A stretch of DNA of 16,272 bases from Phycisphaeraceae bacterium (GTDB taxonomy: Bacteria; Planctomycetota; Phycisphaerae; Phycisphaerales; Zrk34). This document shows positions 6,163 through 13,605 of the stretch, piece by piece. Each line of letters begins with the position of its first letter. Positions within the stretch are counted from its first letter, which is position 1. The translations under genes and the position numbers were made by a program. The notes under the pieces are model-generated. The model searched no databases. It was not told the DNA's origin and saw nothing but the letters and a program-made list of their open reading frames with translations. The stretch covers positions 1-16,272 of the forward strand of contig JANQJT010000157.1 of the NCBI GenBank assembly GCA_028281485.1, read 5' to 3'.

Positions 6163-8661
6163 ATGTCCATCCGCTTCGGCATGACATCAATCCGCACACT
6201 CCTCGCCACCTTTGCGATCGCGCTGCTGTTCACACCCGCCGCCCACGCCGACACCGCCAAGAGAAACGTTCTGCTCATCCTGGTCGACGACCTCAAGCCC
6301 ACGATCGGCGCTTACGGCGATCCCGTCGCCGTCACCCCCAACATCGATCGCCTCGCCGCACGCGGCGCACGCTTCGACCGCGCCTACTGCAACCAGGCCG
6401 TCTGCGCCCCCTCTCGCATCAACCTCATGACCGCCATGCGCTCCAGCACCTCGGGCATCCTCGGTTTCGGCAGAGACCTCCGCGACGCACACCCCGAAGT
6501 CGTCACCCTGCCTCAGGTCTTCGGAGCCCGGGGCTACACCACCGAGTCCATCGGCAAGGTCTTCCACGTCGGGCACGGCGGTAACGGCGATCCCGCCTCG
6601 TGGAACACCCCCCGCTGGAAAGAATCCCCCATCGACTACGCCCTCATTGAAAGCACCGGCGGCCAGCTCACACGCGAGGAAGCCCTCTTCAACAACTGGA
6701 AAGACGGCAACCCCTGGAAACTCCCGCGCGGCGCCGCATGGGAACGCGCCGATGTCGAAGACGACGTCTACGCCGACGGTCGCATCGCCATCGAAGCCAT
6801 CCGACGACTCCGCAACCACGCCGAGTCCGACACACCTTTCTTCATGGCCGTCGGCTTCACCAAGCCACACCTCCCCTTCTGCGCCCCCGAGAAGTACTGG
6901 GCCCTCTACGATCCCGCCAAGCTCCCCATGCCCACACACACCAAGTGGCCCGCGAACGCGCCCGACTACGCCATCAAGAAAAACCGCGGCGAGATCGGCG
7001 CCTACAAGCCCGTGCCCGGCGGACAACACACGCTCGACGACAACCTCGCCCGTACGCTCATCCACGGCTACTACGCCTCTACCAGCTACGCCGACGCACA
7101 GATCGGCCTCGTCCTCGACGAACTCCGCAAACTCAAACTCGACGAGAACACCATCGTTGTCCTCTGGGGCGACCACGGCTTCCACCTCGGCGACCACAAC
7201 TTCTGGACCAAGCACACCAACTACGAACAGGCCAATCGCATCCCCATCATCATCGCGGGCCCCGGCATCTCCCCCTCCACACCCACCACCTTCGCCGAGA
7301 CCGTCGACCTCTTCCCCACCATCGTTCAACTCGCCGGCCTGCCCCCCGCCGAACTCACCCAAACATCCGACGGCGTCTGCCTCGCCCCCGCGATGGCAGA
7401 ACCCGACACGCCCGTCCGCACCTTCGCTATTCACGAATACAAGAAGGGCCCGTGGCTCGGCCGCGCCGTCCGATCCGAACGCTACCGCATGGTCCAGTGG
7501 CGCAACGAACACACCGGCGAAATCCAACACGAGCTCTACGACTTCCAGCAGGACAAGCTCGAAACCCGAAACGTAGCGGCACAACACCCCGCCGTCGTCG
7601 CGCAACACGAAAAGATGCTCCGCGACGAAGACACGCGCGTAGCCAAGGCAGCAGACACCACCGACGACACCAACCTCGCCCCCCTCCCCCTTTTCGCCGA
7701 TCCCCACTTCCACGGCTCATGCGATCCCGAGATCGTCTGGAATCCCGTCCTCAAGGAGTGGTTCATCTACTACACCGCCCGCCGCGCCCTCGCCCCCGAC
7801 GGCAACACACCCGCCGGCACACCCATCGGCGTCGCCTCCAGCAAGGACTGGCGCACCTGGACCTTCCGCGGCTACTGCGCCTTCGACGGAACCGACAACA
7901 CACACACCGCCGGCCGAACCTACTGGGCCCCCGCCGTCGTCCCGGATGGCGACAAGCTACGCATGTTCGTCACCTACAAACCACAGAACACCGGCTTCTG
8001 GGGCGGTGACGGCGAAGGCATCCGACACTACGTCGCCCCCGCCGACGATCCGCTCAACTGGACCTACGTCGACACGCCCATCAAGGGCAAAGACGCCATC
8101 GACGCCGGCATCATCCGACGCAACGACCACTGGCTCATGCTCTACCGCGACAAGCCTGACGCACCCGGCAAGACCTCCTTCGTCGCCACCAGTCCCGACC
8201 TCGCCCATTGGACCACCCACGGACTGGCCAAGGGACAAATCACCGATATCACTGTCAACGGCCACAAATACCACGAAGCCCAATATCCCTTCTATTGGAA
8301 AGGCGTCTACTGGGTTCTCACCGATCCCAGCGGTCCGGGCCTTGCCGCGTTCCGATCTGACGACGCCGAAAACTGGAAATACGTCAGCGACTTCCTCCAT
8401 CGACGCGGTACGCACCGGTCCGACCGAAACGCCGGCCGACACCCTAGCGTTGCCGTCGTCGACGGTCGCGCCTTCCTCTTCTATCACTGCGAACCCGATC
8501 GTCCCGAGGGCCCCTACCAGAATGTGCCGCGTGAAAGACGCCGCACCTTCCTGCAGATCTCCGAACTCGTCTATAAAGAAGGCGTCATCCGCACCGTTCG
8601 TCCTCAGCGCATCACGCTCCCCTCACCCGAACGCCTCCTGCAAGGCCCCGACAAACCATGA
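6163..8661 (+). CDS. Secreted sulfatase (iduronate-2-sulfatase-like) fused to a GH43-like glycosidase
   Basis: The protein has 832 residues. A signal peptide covers residues 1-29 (FAIALLFTPAAHA then D); Met7 is a possible alternative start. Residues ~33-485 form a complete type I sulfatase of the iduronate-2-sulfatase-like group: LILVDDLKP metal ligands (Asp42, Asp43), AVCAPSRINLMT with formylglycine Cys81, SIGKVFHVG (Lys132, His135), FTKPHLPF, WGDHGFHLGDHNFWTKH (Asp337, His338, Lys350). Residues ~510-825 are a five-bladed GH43/GH32-like propeller: GSCDPEIVWNP (Asp521), IDAGII (Asp647), YHEAQYP (Glu705), with WAP and repeated SxDxxxW blade motifs. The linker 490-508 is Asp/Thr/Ala-rich. The gene starts 4 nt after the mutarotase stop, with AGAGAAG about 7 nt before the ATG. 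Catalytic residues of both halves appear intact. It probably removes sulfate and cleaves a sugar linkage in the same periplasmic process as the divergent fusion. Confidence 0.9.
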   Translation: MSIRFGMTSIRTLLATFAIALLFTPAAHADTAKRNVLLILVDDLKPTIGAYGDPVAVTPNIDRLAARGARFDRAYCNQAVCAPSRINLMTAMRSSTSGILGFGRDLRDAHPEVVTLPQVFGARGYTTESIGKVFHVGHGGNGDPASWNTPRWKESPIDYALIESTGGQLTREEALFNNWKDGNPWKLPRGAAWERADVEDDVYADGRIAIEAIRRLRNHAESDTPFFMAVGFTKPHLPFCAPEKYWALYDPAKLPMPTHTKWPANAPDYAIKKNRGEIGAYKPVPGGQHTLDDNLARTLIHGYYASTSYADAQIGLVLDELRKLKLDENTIVVLWGDHGFHLGDHNFWTKHTNYEQANRIPIIIAGPGISPSTPTTFAETVDLFPTIVQLAGLPPAELTQTSDGVCLAPAMAEPDTPVRTFAIHEYKKGPWLGRAVRSERYRMVQWRNEHTGEIQHELYDFQQDKLETRNVAAQHPAVVAQHEKMLRDEDTRVAKAADTTDDTNLAPLPLFADPHFHGSCDPEIVWNPVLKEWFIYYTARRALAPDGNTPAGTPIGVASSKDWRTWTFRGYCAFDGTDNTHTAGRTYWAPAVVPDGDKLRMFVTYKPQNTGFWGGDGEGIRHYVAPADDPLNWTYVDTPIKGKDAIDAGIIRRNDHWLMLYRDKPDAPGKTSFVATSPDLAHWTTHGLAKGQITDITVNGHKYHEAQYPFYWKGVYWVLTDPSGPGLAAFRSDDAENWKYVSDFLHRRGTHRSDRNAGRHPSVAVVDGRAFLFYHCEPDRPEGPYQNVPRERRRTFLQISELVYKEGVIRTVRPQRITLPSPERLLQGPDKP

Positions 8662-8866
8662 AACCGGTCGTCACAACAAGGGTGTGCGACTGGGAACCCG
8701 CAACAACCGGGAACTATACGACCTGAGCACCGATCGCACCGAGCAACACGACATCTCCGAGCAGCACCCCAACCGCACATTAAACCTCTACCAGCAGTGG
8801 CACGCCTGGGCCCTGAACGCCAACGTCCTGCCGCGACCGGAGAAGCGTAAGAAGCCATACTCATAG
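8660..8866 (+). pseudogene. C-terminal relic of a further sulfatase gene
   Basis: Starting just at the stop of the preceding gene, a frame without its own start reads GVRLGTRNN, then RELYDLSTDRTEQHDISEQH and ends ANVLPRPEKRKKPYS, stop at 8864-8866. The ELYDLxxDRTExxDI pattern followed by WxxWAxxxNVLP is the C-terminal end of arylsulfatases of the S1 family. The first ~400 residues, including the active site, are missing. An ATG at 8658 overlaps the upstream TGA (ATGA) but is in another frame and stops after 22 codons (MKPVVTT...). The simplest reading is an internal deletion of a third, coupled operon gene that left its start and its tail in different frames. Confidence 0.75.
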
Positions 8867-8887
8867 ATCGGATAGCCCAATGAAACA

Positions 8888-8917
8888 CCCCCTGCTGATG
8901 GATCAGAGGGGGTTTTT
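8888..8917. terminator. Rho-independent terminator between the sulfatase operon and tRNA-Val
   Basis: CCCCCT (8888-8893) pairs with AGGGGG (8907-8912), with CTG/CAG pairing inside, followed by TTTTT (8913-8917) on the plus strand. It ends the mutarotase-sulfatase operon. On the minus strand it lies about 10 nt past the tRNA 3' end and can also serve there, though with a weaker T-tract (TGTTT). Confidence 0.85.
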
Positions 8918-8921
8918 CAAA

Positions 8922-8995
8922 TGGGCGATACTGGACTCGAACCAGTGACCTCACCCGTGTGAGGGGTGCGCTCTAGCCAACTGAGCTAATCGCCC
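8922..8995 (-). tRNA. tRNA-Val (anticodon CAC)
   Basis: The 74-nt cloverleaf folds fully on the minus strand: acceptor GGGCGAT/ATCGCCC with discriminator A, D-stem GCTC/GAGC, anticodon stem CACCC/GGGTG around loop CTCACAC, variable loop AGGTC, T-stem ACTGG/CCAGT around TTCGAGT. The anticodon at 8959-8961 is CAC, decoding GUG. CCA is not encoded: the discriminator is followed by TTTG. Confidence 0.96.
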
Positions 8996-9035
8996 GCGGA
9001 TCGGAAGCAAGAGGATACGGGCTGGAGACCGTCGG

Positions 9036-9332
9036 TCAAGCCTCCGTCTTTTCCTGTTTGTGTGCCGGCTGTGCGGGGGGCGCGTCGGTGGACTTTTCGT
9101 CCAGCCACTTGGTGTTGGCGGTGTCTTCGTCTTCTTCGCCGGCGTGACGGATCTCGTGATCCACGGAATCCATCTCGTCTTTCACGCCCTTGACGCCCTT
9201 CTTGAACTCCACCAATCCCTTGCCGAGGGATCGGCCAACCTCAGGCAGACGCCGACCGAAAATCAGCAGCGCGATCACCAGGCAGACAATGATCTCAGGC
9301 CAACCGAGGCTCCATGCAAGCGTTGTGGTCAT
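9036..9332 (-). CDS. tatA: Sec-independent protein translocase subunit TatA
   Basis: From the ATG at 9332 (AAGGTG 5 nt upstream) the protein has 98 residues; an in-frame GTG at 9356 is an unlikely earlier start. One membrane helix at residues ~12-26 (PEIIVCLVIALLIFG) is followed by the FGxxxLPE hinge and an amphipathic helix, GRSLGKGLVEFKKGVKGVKD. An acidic then Pro/Lys/Glu-rich tail ends the protein. This is the standard TatA/TatE plan: a small membrane protein that multimerises to pass folded proteins, often cofactor-bearing, across the inner membrane. TatB is excluded as the first choice by the short helix and the FG-LPE-VGRSLG pattern. tatC is not in the window. The gene is divergent from glcE across roughly 80 to 150 bp. 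Confidence 0.93.
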   Translation of the reverse strand: MTTTLAWSLGWPEIIVCLVIALLIFGRRLPEVGRSLGKGLVEFKKGVKGVKDEMDSVDHEIRHAGEEDEDTANTKWLDEKSTDAPPAQPAHKQEKTEA

Positions 9333-9485
9333 CAAAGCACCTTGTCTTTTAAGCACTCATGGGTTCAGAACGCTTTAGTATAACGGCCAAACGGCTCCAA
9401 GTCATTCAATCGGATGAACTTAGCCGATCCGATCAGGTTTTTACGCGTCTTGCCGGGCGGCGGCTGGCAGGTCACAATCGCCGAT

Positions 9486-10676
9486 ATGACAGAACCCCAT
9501 GTCATACAGGGTATTGAGGCGGAGCGGTCGATCCAGGCGTGGAACCTGACGGAGCTGGTCGACGCGGTGCGGATGTGCGCGGCTGAGGGACGGGCGATCG
9601 CGGACTACGGCCGATTCCATGGCGGTTTGGGCCAGGCCCCGCCGCGGGGATATTGCCGAATCACGGGGCCGAGCGGGATCGTCGAACACGCCGCGGCTGA
9701 CATGACGGTGCGCGTGCGAGCGGGGACGACGTTGGGCGATTTGCGGCGTGACCTGGCGGAGGCGAACCAGTGGTTACCGGTGGACGGACCCGATGCGATG
9801 ACGATCGGCGAGATGGTGTTGCACCACGCGTACGGGCCCTGGCGGTGTGGGTTCGGGTCGGTGCGTGATCTGCTTCTGGGATTGCGATTCGTCGATGCGC
9901 GCGGTGAAGAGCTCGCGGTGGGCGGGCGCACGGTGAAGAACGTGGCGGGGTACGACGTGACCCGGCTGATGGTCGGGTCGTGGGGGATGCTGGGGATGCT
10001 GACGGAGCTAACGCTGCGCACCTACGCGCTGCCGCCGCGCGTGACACGGGTCACCGTCGAAGGGCTTAGCCCGCGCGCGATCGATGCGGAGCTGACGGCG
10101 CTGATCGTCGGTGACGGTGCGCCGGCGGGTTTGCACGTTGAACACGATTCCGTGCACATGGCACGGTTGCAGGTTGTTTACTGCGGCCAACCGGCCACGT
10201 GTGATGCGCAGGTTGAAGCGATGCATCGATGGTTGGGGATGATCGAATCGCAGACGCAAGCCACGCGCTGTGACGTAATACTGGATCAATACGAACGGGA
10301 GCGTGAGTGCCTGGCGTGTGATACGACGCTTGGTGGTTTGATGAAGTTGATCGTGCCGACGGGGCGATTGGGGGATGTACTTGAAACGATCGATTGGCCG
10401 GCGGGGAGCCGGCGGGAGTCGCTTCCGACGCACGGTGTCGCGTGGGCGGGCGGTGATTGGTCCGTTGATAAGGCGACCAGGTTGCACGACGCGTTGGCTG
10501 CGATGATGAGTGAGGTGGGCGGACGGGTGGTCTGGCAGCGTCGACCGAGTGACACGGATCGGTTGCCGATATTCGCACCGATGCCCGGTGACGCGGCGAT
10601 CATGACGAAGATCAAGAGCGTGTTCGATCCGCAAAACGTGTTCAACCCCGGCAGGATGGGGGTGAGCGATGGGTGA
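9486..10676 (+). CDS. glcE: Glycolate oxidase FAD-binding subunit GlcE
   Basis: About 396 residues from the ATG at 9486; an in-frame ATG at 9414 would add 24 residues with no family similarity I recognise. Neither start has a good Shine-Dalgarno. The protein matches the GlcE/FAD-binding type 4 family: VRAGTTLGDLRRDL, GSVRDLLLGLRFVDARGE, and the diagnostic GGRTVKNVAGYDVTRLMVGS followed by WGMLGMLTELTLR. It ends with DPQNVFNPGRM, typical of the oxidase C-terminal end. With GlcD and GlcF it forms the membrane-associated complex that oxidises glycolate to glyoxylate. The E. coli protein is about 350 residues, so this one is slightly long. Its end overlaps the start of glcF by 8 bp, so the two are translationally coupled. 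glcD is not present. Confidence 0.9.
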   Translation: MTEPHVIQGIEAERSIQAWNLTELVDAVRMCAAEGRAIADYGRFHGGLGQAPPRGYCRITGPSGIVEHAAADMTVRVRAGTTLGDLRRDLAEANQWLPVDGPDAMTIGEMVLHHAYGPWRCGFGSVRDLLLGLRFVDARGEELAVGGRTVKNVAGYDVTRLMVGSWGMLGMLTELTLRTYALPPRVTRVTVEGLSPRAIDAELTALIVGDGAPAGLHVEHDSVHMARLQVVYCGQPATCDAQVEAMHRWLGMIESQTQATRCDVILDQYERERECLACDTTLGGLMKLIVPTGRLGDVLETIDWPAGSRRESLPTHGVAWAGGDWSVDKATRLHDALAAMMSEVGGRVVWQRRPSDTDRLPIFAPMPGDAAIMTKIKSVFDPQNVFNPGRMGVSDG

Positions 10677-11961
10677 GGCGGATCGTATGCAAGCCGAGCC
10701 GATGCTCGATGAGCGGTCGTACGCGCAGGCGCAGGCGTGCGTGCACTGCGGTTTGTGTCTGCCGGTCTGTCCGACGTACACCGAGACGGGTTTGGAGGCG
10801 GATTCACCGCGCGGCCGAATATACCTGATCAAGGCGATGGCGGACGGGCGTGTGGAGGCGACGGAGAACGTGTTGCAACACCTGGACCTGTGCCTGGACT
10901 GTCGCGCGTGTGAGCCGGCCTGCCCGTCGGATATCGCCTACCACCTGTTGATCGAAAGACAGCGGTCGGCAAGCGCAGATGATGCGGCGCACAGGGGGCG
11001 CGTGATGCGCTGGCTGACGCACGGCGTGTTCACAAGACCGTGGCGGATGAAGTTGGCGCTGATCGTGCCGCGTTTGTTACAGACAGTCGGCCTGTGGGAT
11101 GTGGCGACGGCGGTGTCATCGAAGCTGATTCCGGGGTCGATGGGTCGGATGATGAAGTTGCTGCCGGGTACCGGACCGATCTGGCCGGGTGCGCTTGCGA
11201 CGCGATACCCCGCCCAGGGCGAGCGGAAGATGACGGTGGGGTTGCACACCGGTTGTGTGGGTAGCGTGCTGGATAACGAGACGAACCGTGTGGCGGTGGC
11301 GCTGCTGCGGCGCATGGGTTGCGAGGTGGTCGTGCCGCGTGGCCAGCGGTGTTGCGGCGCGATCCATCATCACGGCGGCGATCCGCAAACCGCAGCCCAG
11401 ATGGCGCAGCGCAACGCGCGCGCGTTTGCCGACTGTGATGCGGTGGTGAGCTGCGCCGGCGGGTGCGGCGCGATGTTGAAAGAATACGACGAACTGCTCG
11501 GCGAGGCGGGCGAGGCGATCGCAAACAAGACACGCGACATCTGTGAACTGCTGGCGTCGCTCGATCCGCCGCCACCGCCCCACCGCCTGGAGCGGACGGT
11601 GGTGTATCACGACTCGTGTCACCTGGCGCACGCGCAGGGCGTGGTCGATCCGCCGCGTGCGTTGCTGGGGATGATCGAGGGGCTGCGCGTGGTGGAACTT
11701 CAAGAAGCGGGGATGTGCTGCGGCGCAGCGGGGACGTACAACCTGACGCAGCCCGACATGGCCGACACGCTGGCGAAGCGCAAGCTGGACGACATCGTGG
11801 CAAGTGGCGCATCGGTGTGTGTGTCGGGGAACATCGGTTGCACGATGCAGATCGCCGCGGAGGCGAAGCGGCGCGGCGTGGAACTGGCCGTGGCGCACCC
11901 GGTGGAGCTGCTACACGAGGCGTATTTCGGCGGAACAAGCCCAAGCCAATCAAGCGCCTGA
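10669..11961 (+). CDS. glcF: Glycolate oxidase iron-sulfur subunit GlcF
   Basis: The 430-residue protein has two ferredoxin-type [4Fe-4S] motifs near the N-terminus: CVHCGLCLPVC (Cys24, 27, 30, 34) and CLDCRACEPAC (Cys75, 78, 81, 85). Two cysteine-rich CCG domains follow (GCVGSVLDN...QRCCGAIHHHGG and HDSCHLAHAQG...GMCCGAAGTYN), as in GlcF and heterodisulfide-reductase-like subunits. It would carry electrons from the flavin subunits to the quinone pool. It overlaps glcE by 8 bp and its last 12 bp overlap the end of the convergent CPBP gene. Length and motif order are normal for GlcF. A lactate-oxidation LutA/LldE protein is shorter and lacks the N-terminal ferredoxin motifs, so GlcF is preferred. 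Confidence 0.92.
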   Translation: MGEADRMQAEPMLDERSYAQAQACVHCGLCLPVCPTYTETGLEADSPRGRIYLIKAMADGRVEATENVLQHLDLCLDCRACEPACPSDIAYHLLIERQRSASADDAAHRGRVMRWLTHGVFTRPWRMKLALIVPRLLQTVGLWDVATAVSSKLIPGSMGRMMKLLPGTGPIWPGALATRYPAQGERKMTVGLHTGCVGSVLDNETNRVAVALLRRMGCEVVVPRGQRCCGAIHHHGGDPQTAAQMAQRNARAFADCDAVVSCAGGCGAMLKEYDELLGEAGEAIANKTRDICELLASLDPPPPPHRLERTVVYHDSCHLAHAQGVVDPPRALLGMIEGLRVVELQEAGMCCGAAGTYNLTQPDMADTLAKRKLDDIVASGASVCVSGNIGCTMQIAAEAKRRGVELAVAHPVELLHEAYFGGTSPSQSSA

Positions 11962-12723
11962 GGGCTCTGCCAGGCCGTAGGTGATCGCGACGTAGTAGAC
12001 GTCGTAGAGGGTGTGCGTGCCGGAGGTGATGCCGATGCCGCGCAGCGCGAAGATGACGCCGAGGTAGAGCCCCGCGGCGGTGATGAACAGGAACTTGCTC
12101 CACTGGAACGTGTCGTTGCCGGTGAAGTGGTAGCTGGAGAACAGCAGCGCCGAGCAGACGACCGCGATGACCCAGCCCTGCATCTGGCTCAGGCCGATCA
12201 CGTCCACCAGCAGCAGGTGCAGCAGCGTGATGATCAGCAGACGGAACAGCAGTTCCTCGTACAGCCCCGCGCCGATCGCGATGACCAGTTTCTCCTGCCA
12301 CGTGCCGACCAGCCCGTTGCCGCTGAGCGCCCACGCGGGCTCGCCGGACCAGACCAGCCCGAGCATGAGCAGCGGGATCGCCAGCACGACGGACTCGGCG
12401 CCCATCGCCAGGTAGAGCCGCCAGTCGAACTCGAAGCGGTCACGCCGCGCGATGTGCCAGCAGAGCAGGACCACCACCAGCGCCAAACCCGGCAGGTACG
12501 CCCCCCCGCCGCTGAAGCTGCCGAGCCAGCGCTCCAAAAACGACCGCGCCAGCACGTGCTCGGCCACGCCGGTGTTCGGATCGGTGTTGACCAGGATCGC
12601 GCCGGCTTCGTAAAGGACCATCAGCGGCAGCAGGAACATCAGCGCCGAGAACGGCCGCTGCGAGCGATAGAAGTAGTGATCGCTGCGGTAGGGATCGTGA
12701 GAATCGGCGGAGCGTTTGAGCAT
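11950..12723 (-). CDS. CPBP-type intramembrane metalloprotease-like protein
   Basis: The 257-residue polytopic protein has about six to seven hydrophobic segments (near 26-45, 77-91, 104-124, 144-172, 184-198, 210-227, 240-250). It carries the CPBP (Abi/CaaX-like) signature: GLYEELLFR (Glu156, Glu157, Arg161), FSSYHF (His199) and THTLYD (His237, Asp241). Families with this layout cleave substrates within the membrane; in bacteria the substrates are mostly unknown. The N-terminal 25 residues are polar and cytoplasmic. The gene stands alone, convergent with glcF with a 12-bp overlap of the ends, and shares its orientation with the YdjY-like gene 82 bp upstream. No strong Shine-Dalgarno precedes the ATG. 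The fold assignment is firm, the biological role is not. Confidence 0.85.
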   Translation of the reverse strand: MLKRSADSHDPYRSDHYFYRSQRPFSALMFLLPLMVLYEAGAILVNTDPNTGVAEHVLARSFLERWLGSFSGGGAYLPGLALVVVLLCWHIARRDRFEFDWRLYLAMGAESVVLAIPLLMLGLVWSGEPAWALSGNGLVGTWQEKLVIAIGAGLYEELLFRLLIITLLHLLLVDVIGLSQMQGWVIAVVCSALLFSSYHFTGNDTFQWSKFLFITAAGLYLGVIFALRGIGITSGTHTLYDVYYVAITYGLAEPSGA

Positions 12724-12805
12724 GAACGGTCGCGTCAGAAGGGTCTTGCGGGATCGCGGACCATCTTAAGGCAACGCGCGCGGCGTCGCGAGCGGTGGGG
12801 TGCGT

Positions 12806-13540
12806 TTATTTGCGGAGCAGCGGGCGCAAGCGGAGCTTGACGGGCGTGCCGGCGGGCGGGATGGCGTCGGTGTTGGTGTAGAACTCGAGGTAGTCGTTGG
12901 AGTGGGACAGGGCCGTGGGCCAGTTGAGCGTGGCGTCTTCGAAGGCGACCAGCGCGATGGCGTTGCCCTCGGCGTCGGCCTCGTAGATCGTGCGGTCGCC
13001 CTTGCGCGTCAGCTTCGACCCGCCGAAGACGAACGTGTCGCCGCCCATGGGTTTTTCCTTGCGCTTCGTCTCGGTGACGTTGCCGTCGTCGTCTTTGATG
13101 AGCGTGACCTCGTGGCGGATGATGTAGGCGCTGAGGGGTTGTTCGATCCAGCGGCCGTCTTTTTGGACCAGAACGGTGATACGCACGGGTGTGCCGGTCG
13201 GGTTGATGCCCTTCCACCGGCCCGTCTTCTCGTCCTGCACCCACCGGCTGGGTGAGCCGGGCTTGGCGCCGAGCATGACCAGCGCCAGGTGGGTGTGCTG
13301 CGCGGTGGCGGACATGGAGACGAGAGACTCGTGTTCCTTCGTGCCGCGTGTGCAGGCGATGAGTTCGAGGTAGACGTCGCGCGCGGCGATGACGCCGTCG
13401 ATATCGAGGTGGCCGGCCTCACGATCGAGGGTGATGCCCGGCAGGTTGGCGGGGGTATCGTCGGCGCGGCCGGTGTGTGAGATCCCCGCCGTCAAGGTGA
13501 GTGTGCAGACGAGTGTGGCGATGATGAAACGAGGTGTCAT
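12806..13540 (-). CDS. Secreted YdjY-domain protein of unknown function
   Basis: From the ATG at 13540, which follows GGAG by 6 nt, the protein has 244 residues; an in-frame start 48 bp upstream lacks that site. A signal peptide covers residues 1-26 (FIIATLVCTLTLTAG, then GRA/DD). Residues ~36-100 match the YdjY-like domain common in planctomycete secreted proteins: LDIDGVIAARDVYLELIACTRGTKEHESLV and HLALVMLGAKPGSP. The remainder has alternating hydrophobic patterns suggesting beta structure, including TFVFGGSKL and YLEFYTNTDAIPPAGTPV. No catalytic motif is visible and the family has no established activity. The gene is divergent from the RNA methyltransferase gene across 65 bp. Confidence 0.8.
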   Translation of the reverse strand: MTPRFIIATLVCTLTLTAGISHTGRADDTPANLPGITLDREAGHLDIDGVIAARDVYLELIACTRGTKEHESLVSMSATAQHTHLALVMLGAKPGSPSRWVQDEKTGRWKGINPTGTPVRITVLVQKDGRWIEQPLSAYIIRHEVTLIKDDDGNVTETKRKEKPMGGDTFVFGGSKLTRKGDRTIYEADAEGNAIALVAFEDATLNWPTALSHSNDYLEFYTNTDAIPPAGTPVKLRLRPLLRK

Positions 13541-13593
13541 GGCGGGCTCCGTGGGTGAACAGATCATTGTATCGACACGGCGGGGCAAAGGCG

Positions 13594-13599
13594 TACACT
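13594..13599 (+). promoter_or_regulatory. Candidate -10 element (TACACT) for a leaderless methyltransferase mRNA
   Basis: TACACT ends 6 nt before the ATG at 13606, so transcription would begin at or next to the start codon. There is no Shine-Dalgarno in front of that ATG. A TTGTAT at 13567-13572 resembles a -35 box, but the spacer is 21 bp, longer than usual. Confidence 0.3.
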
Positions 13600-13605
13600 G
13601 CGGCG

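Noticed and set aside
6187..7713. Minus-strand open frame (508 codons) opposite the sulfatase, rich in Gly, Val, Glu and Asp
   Set aside because: Low-complexity antisense of C-rich codons; the plus frame has the complete sulfatase active site.
8866..9414. Replication origin at the composition switch
   Set aside because: No DnaA-box cluster, no AT-rich unwinding region and no dnaA/dnaN genes nearby; only the strand-bias change is kept as an observation.
11030..12334. Minus-strand open frame (434 codons) spanning glcF and the CPBP gene
   Set aside because: Overlaps two well-supported genes and has Arg/Pro/Ser-rich shadow composition.
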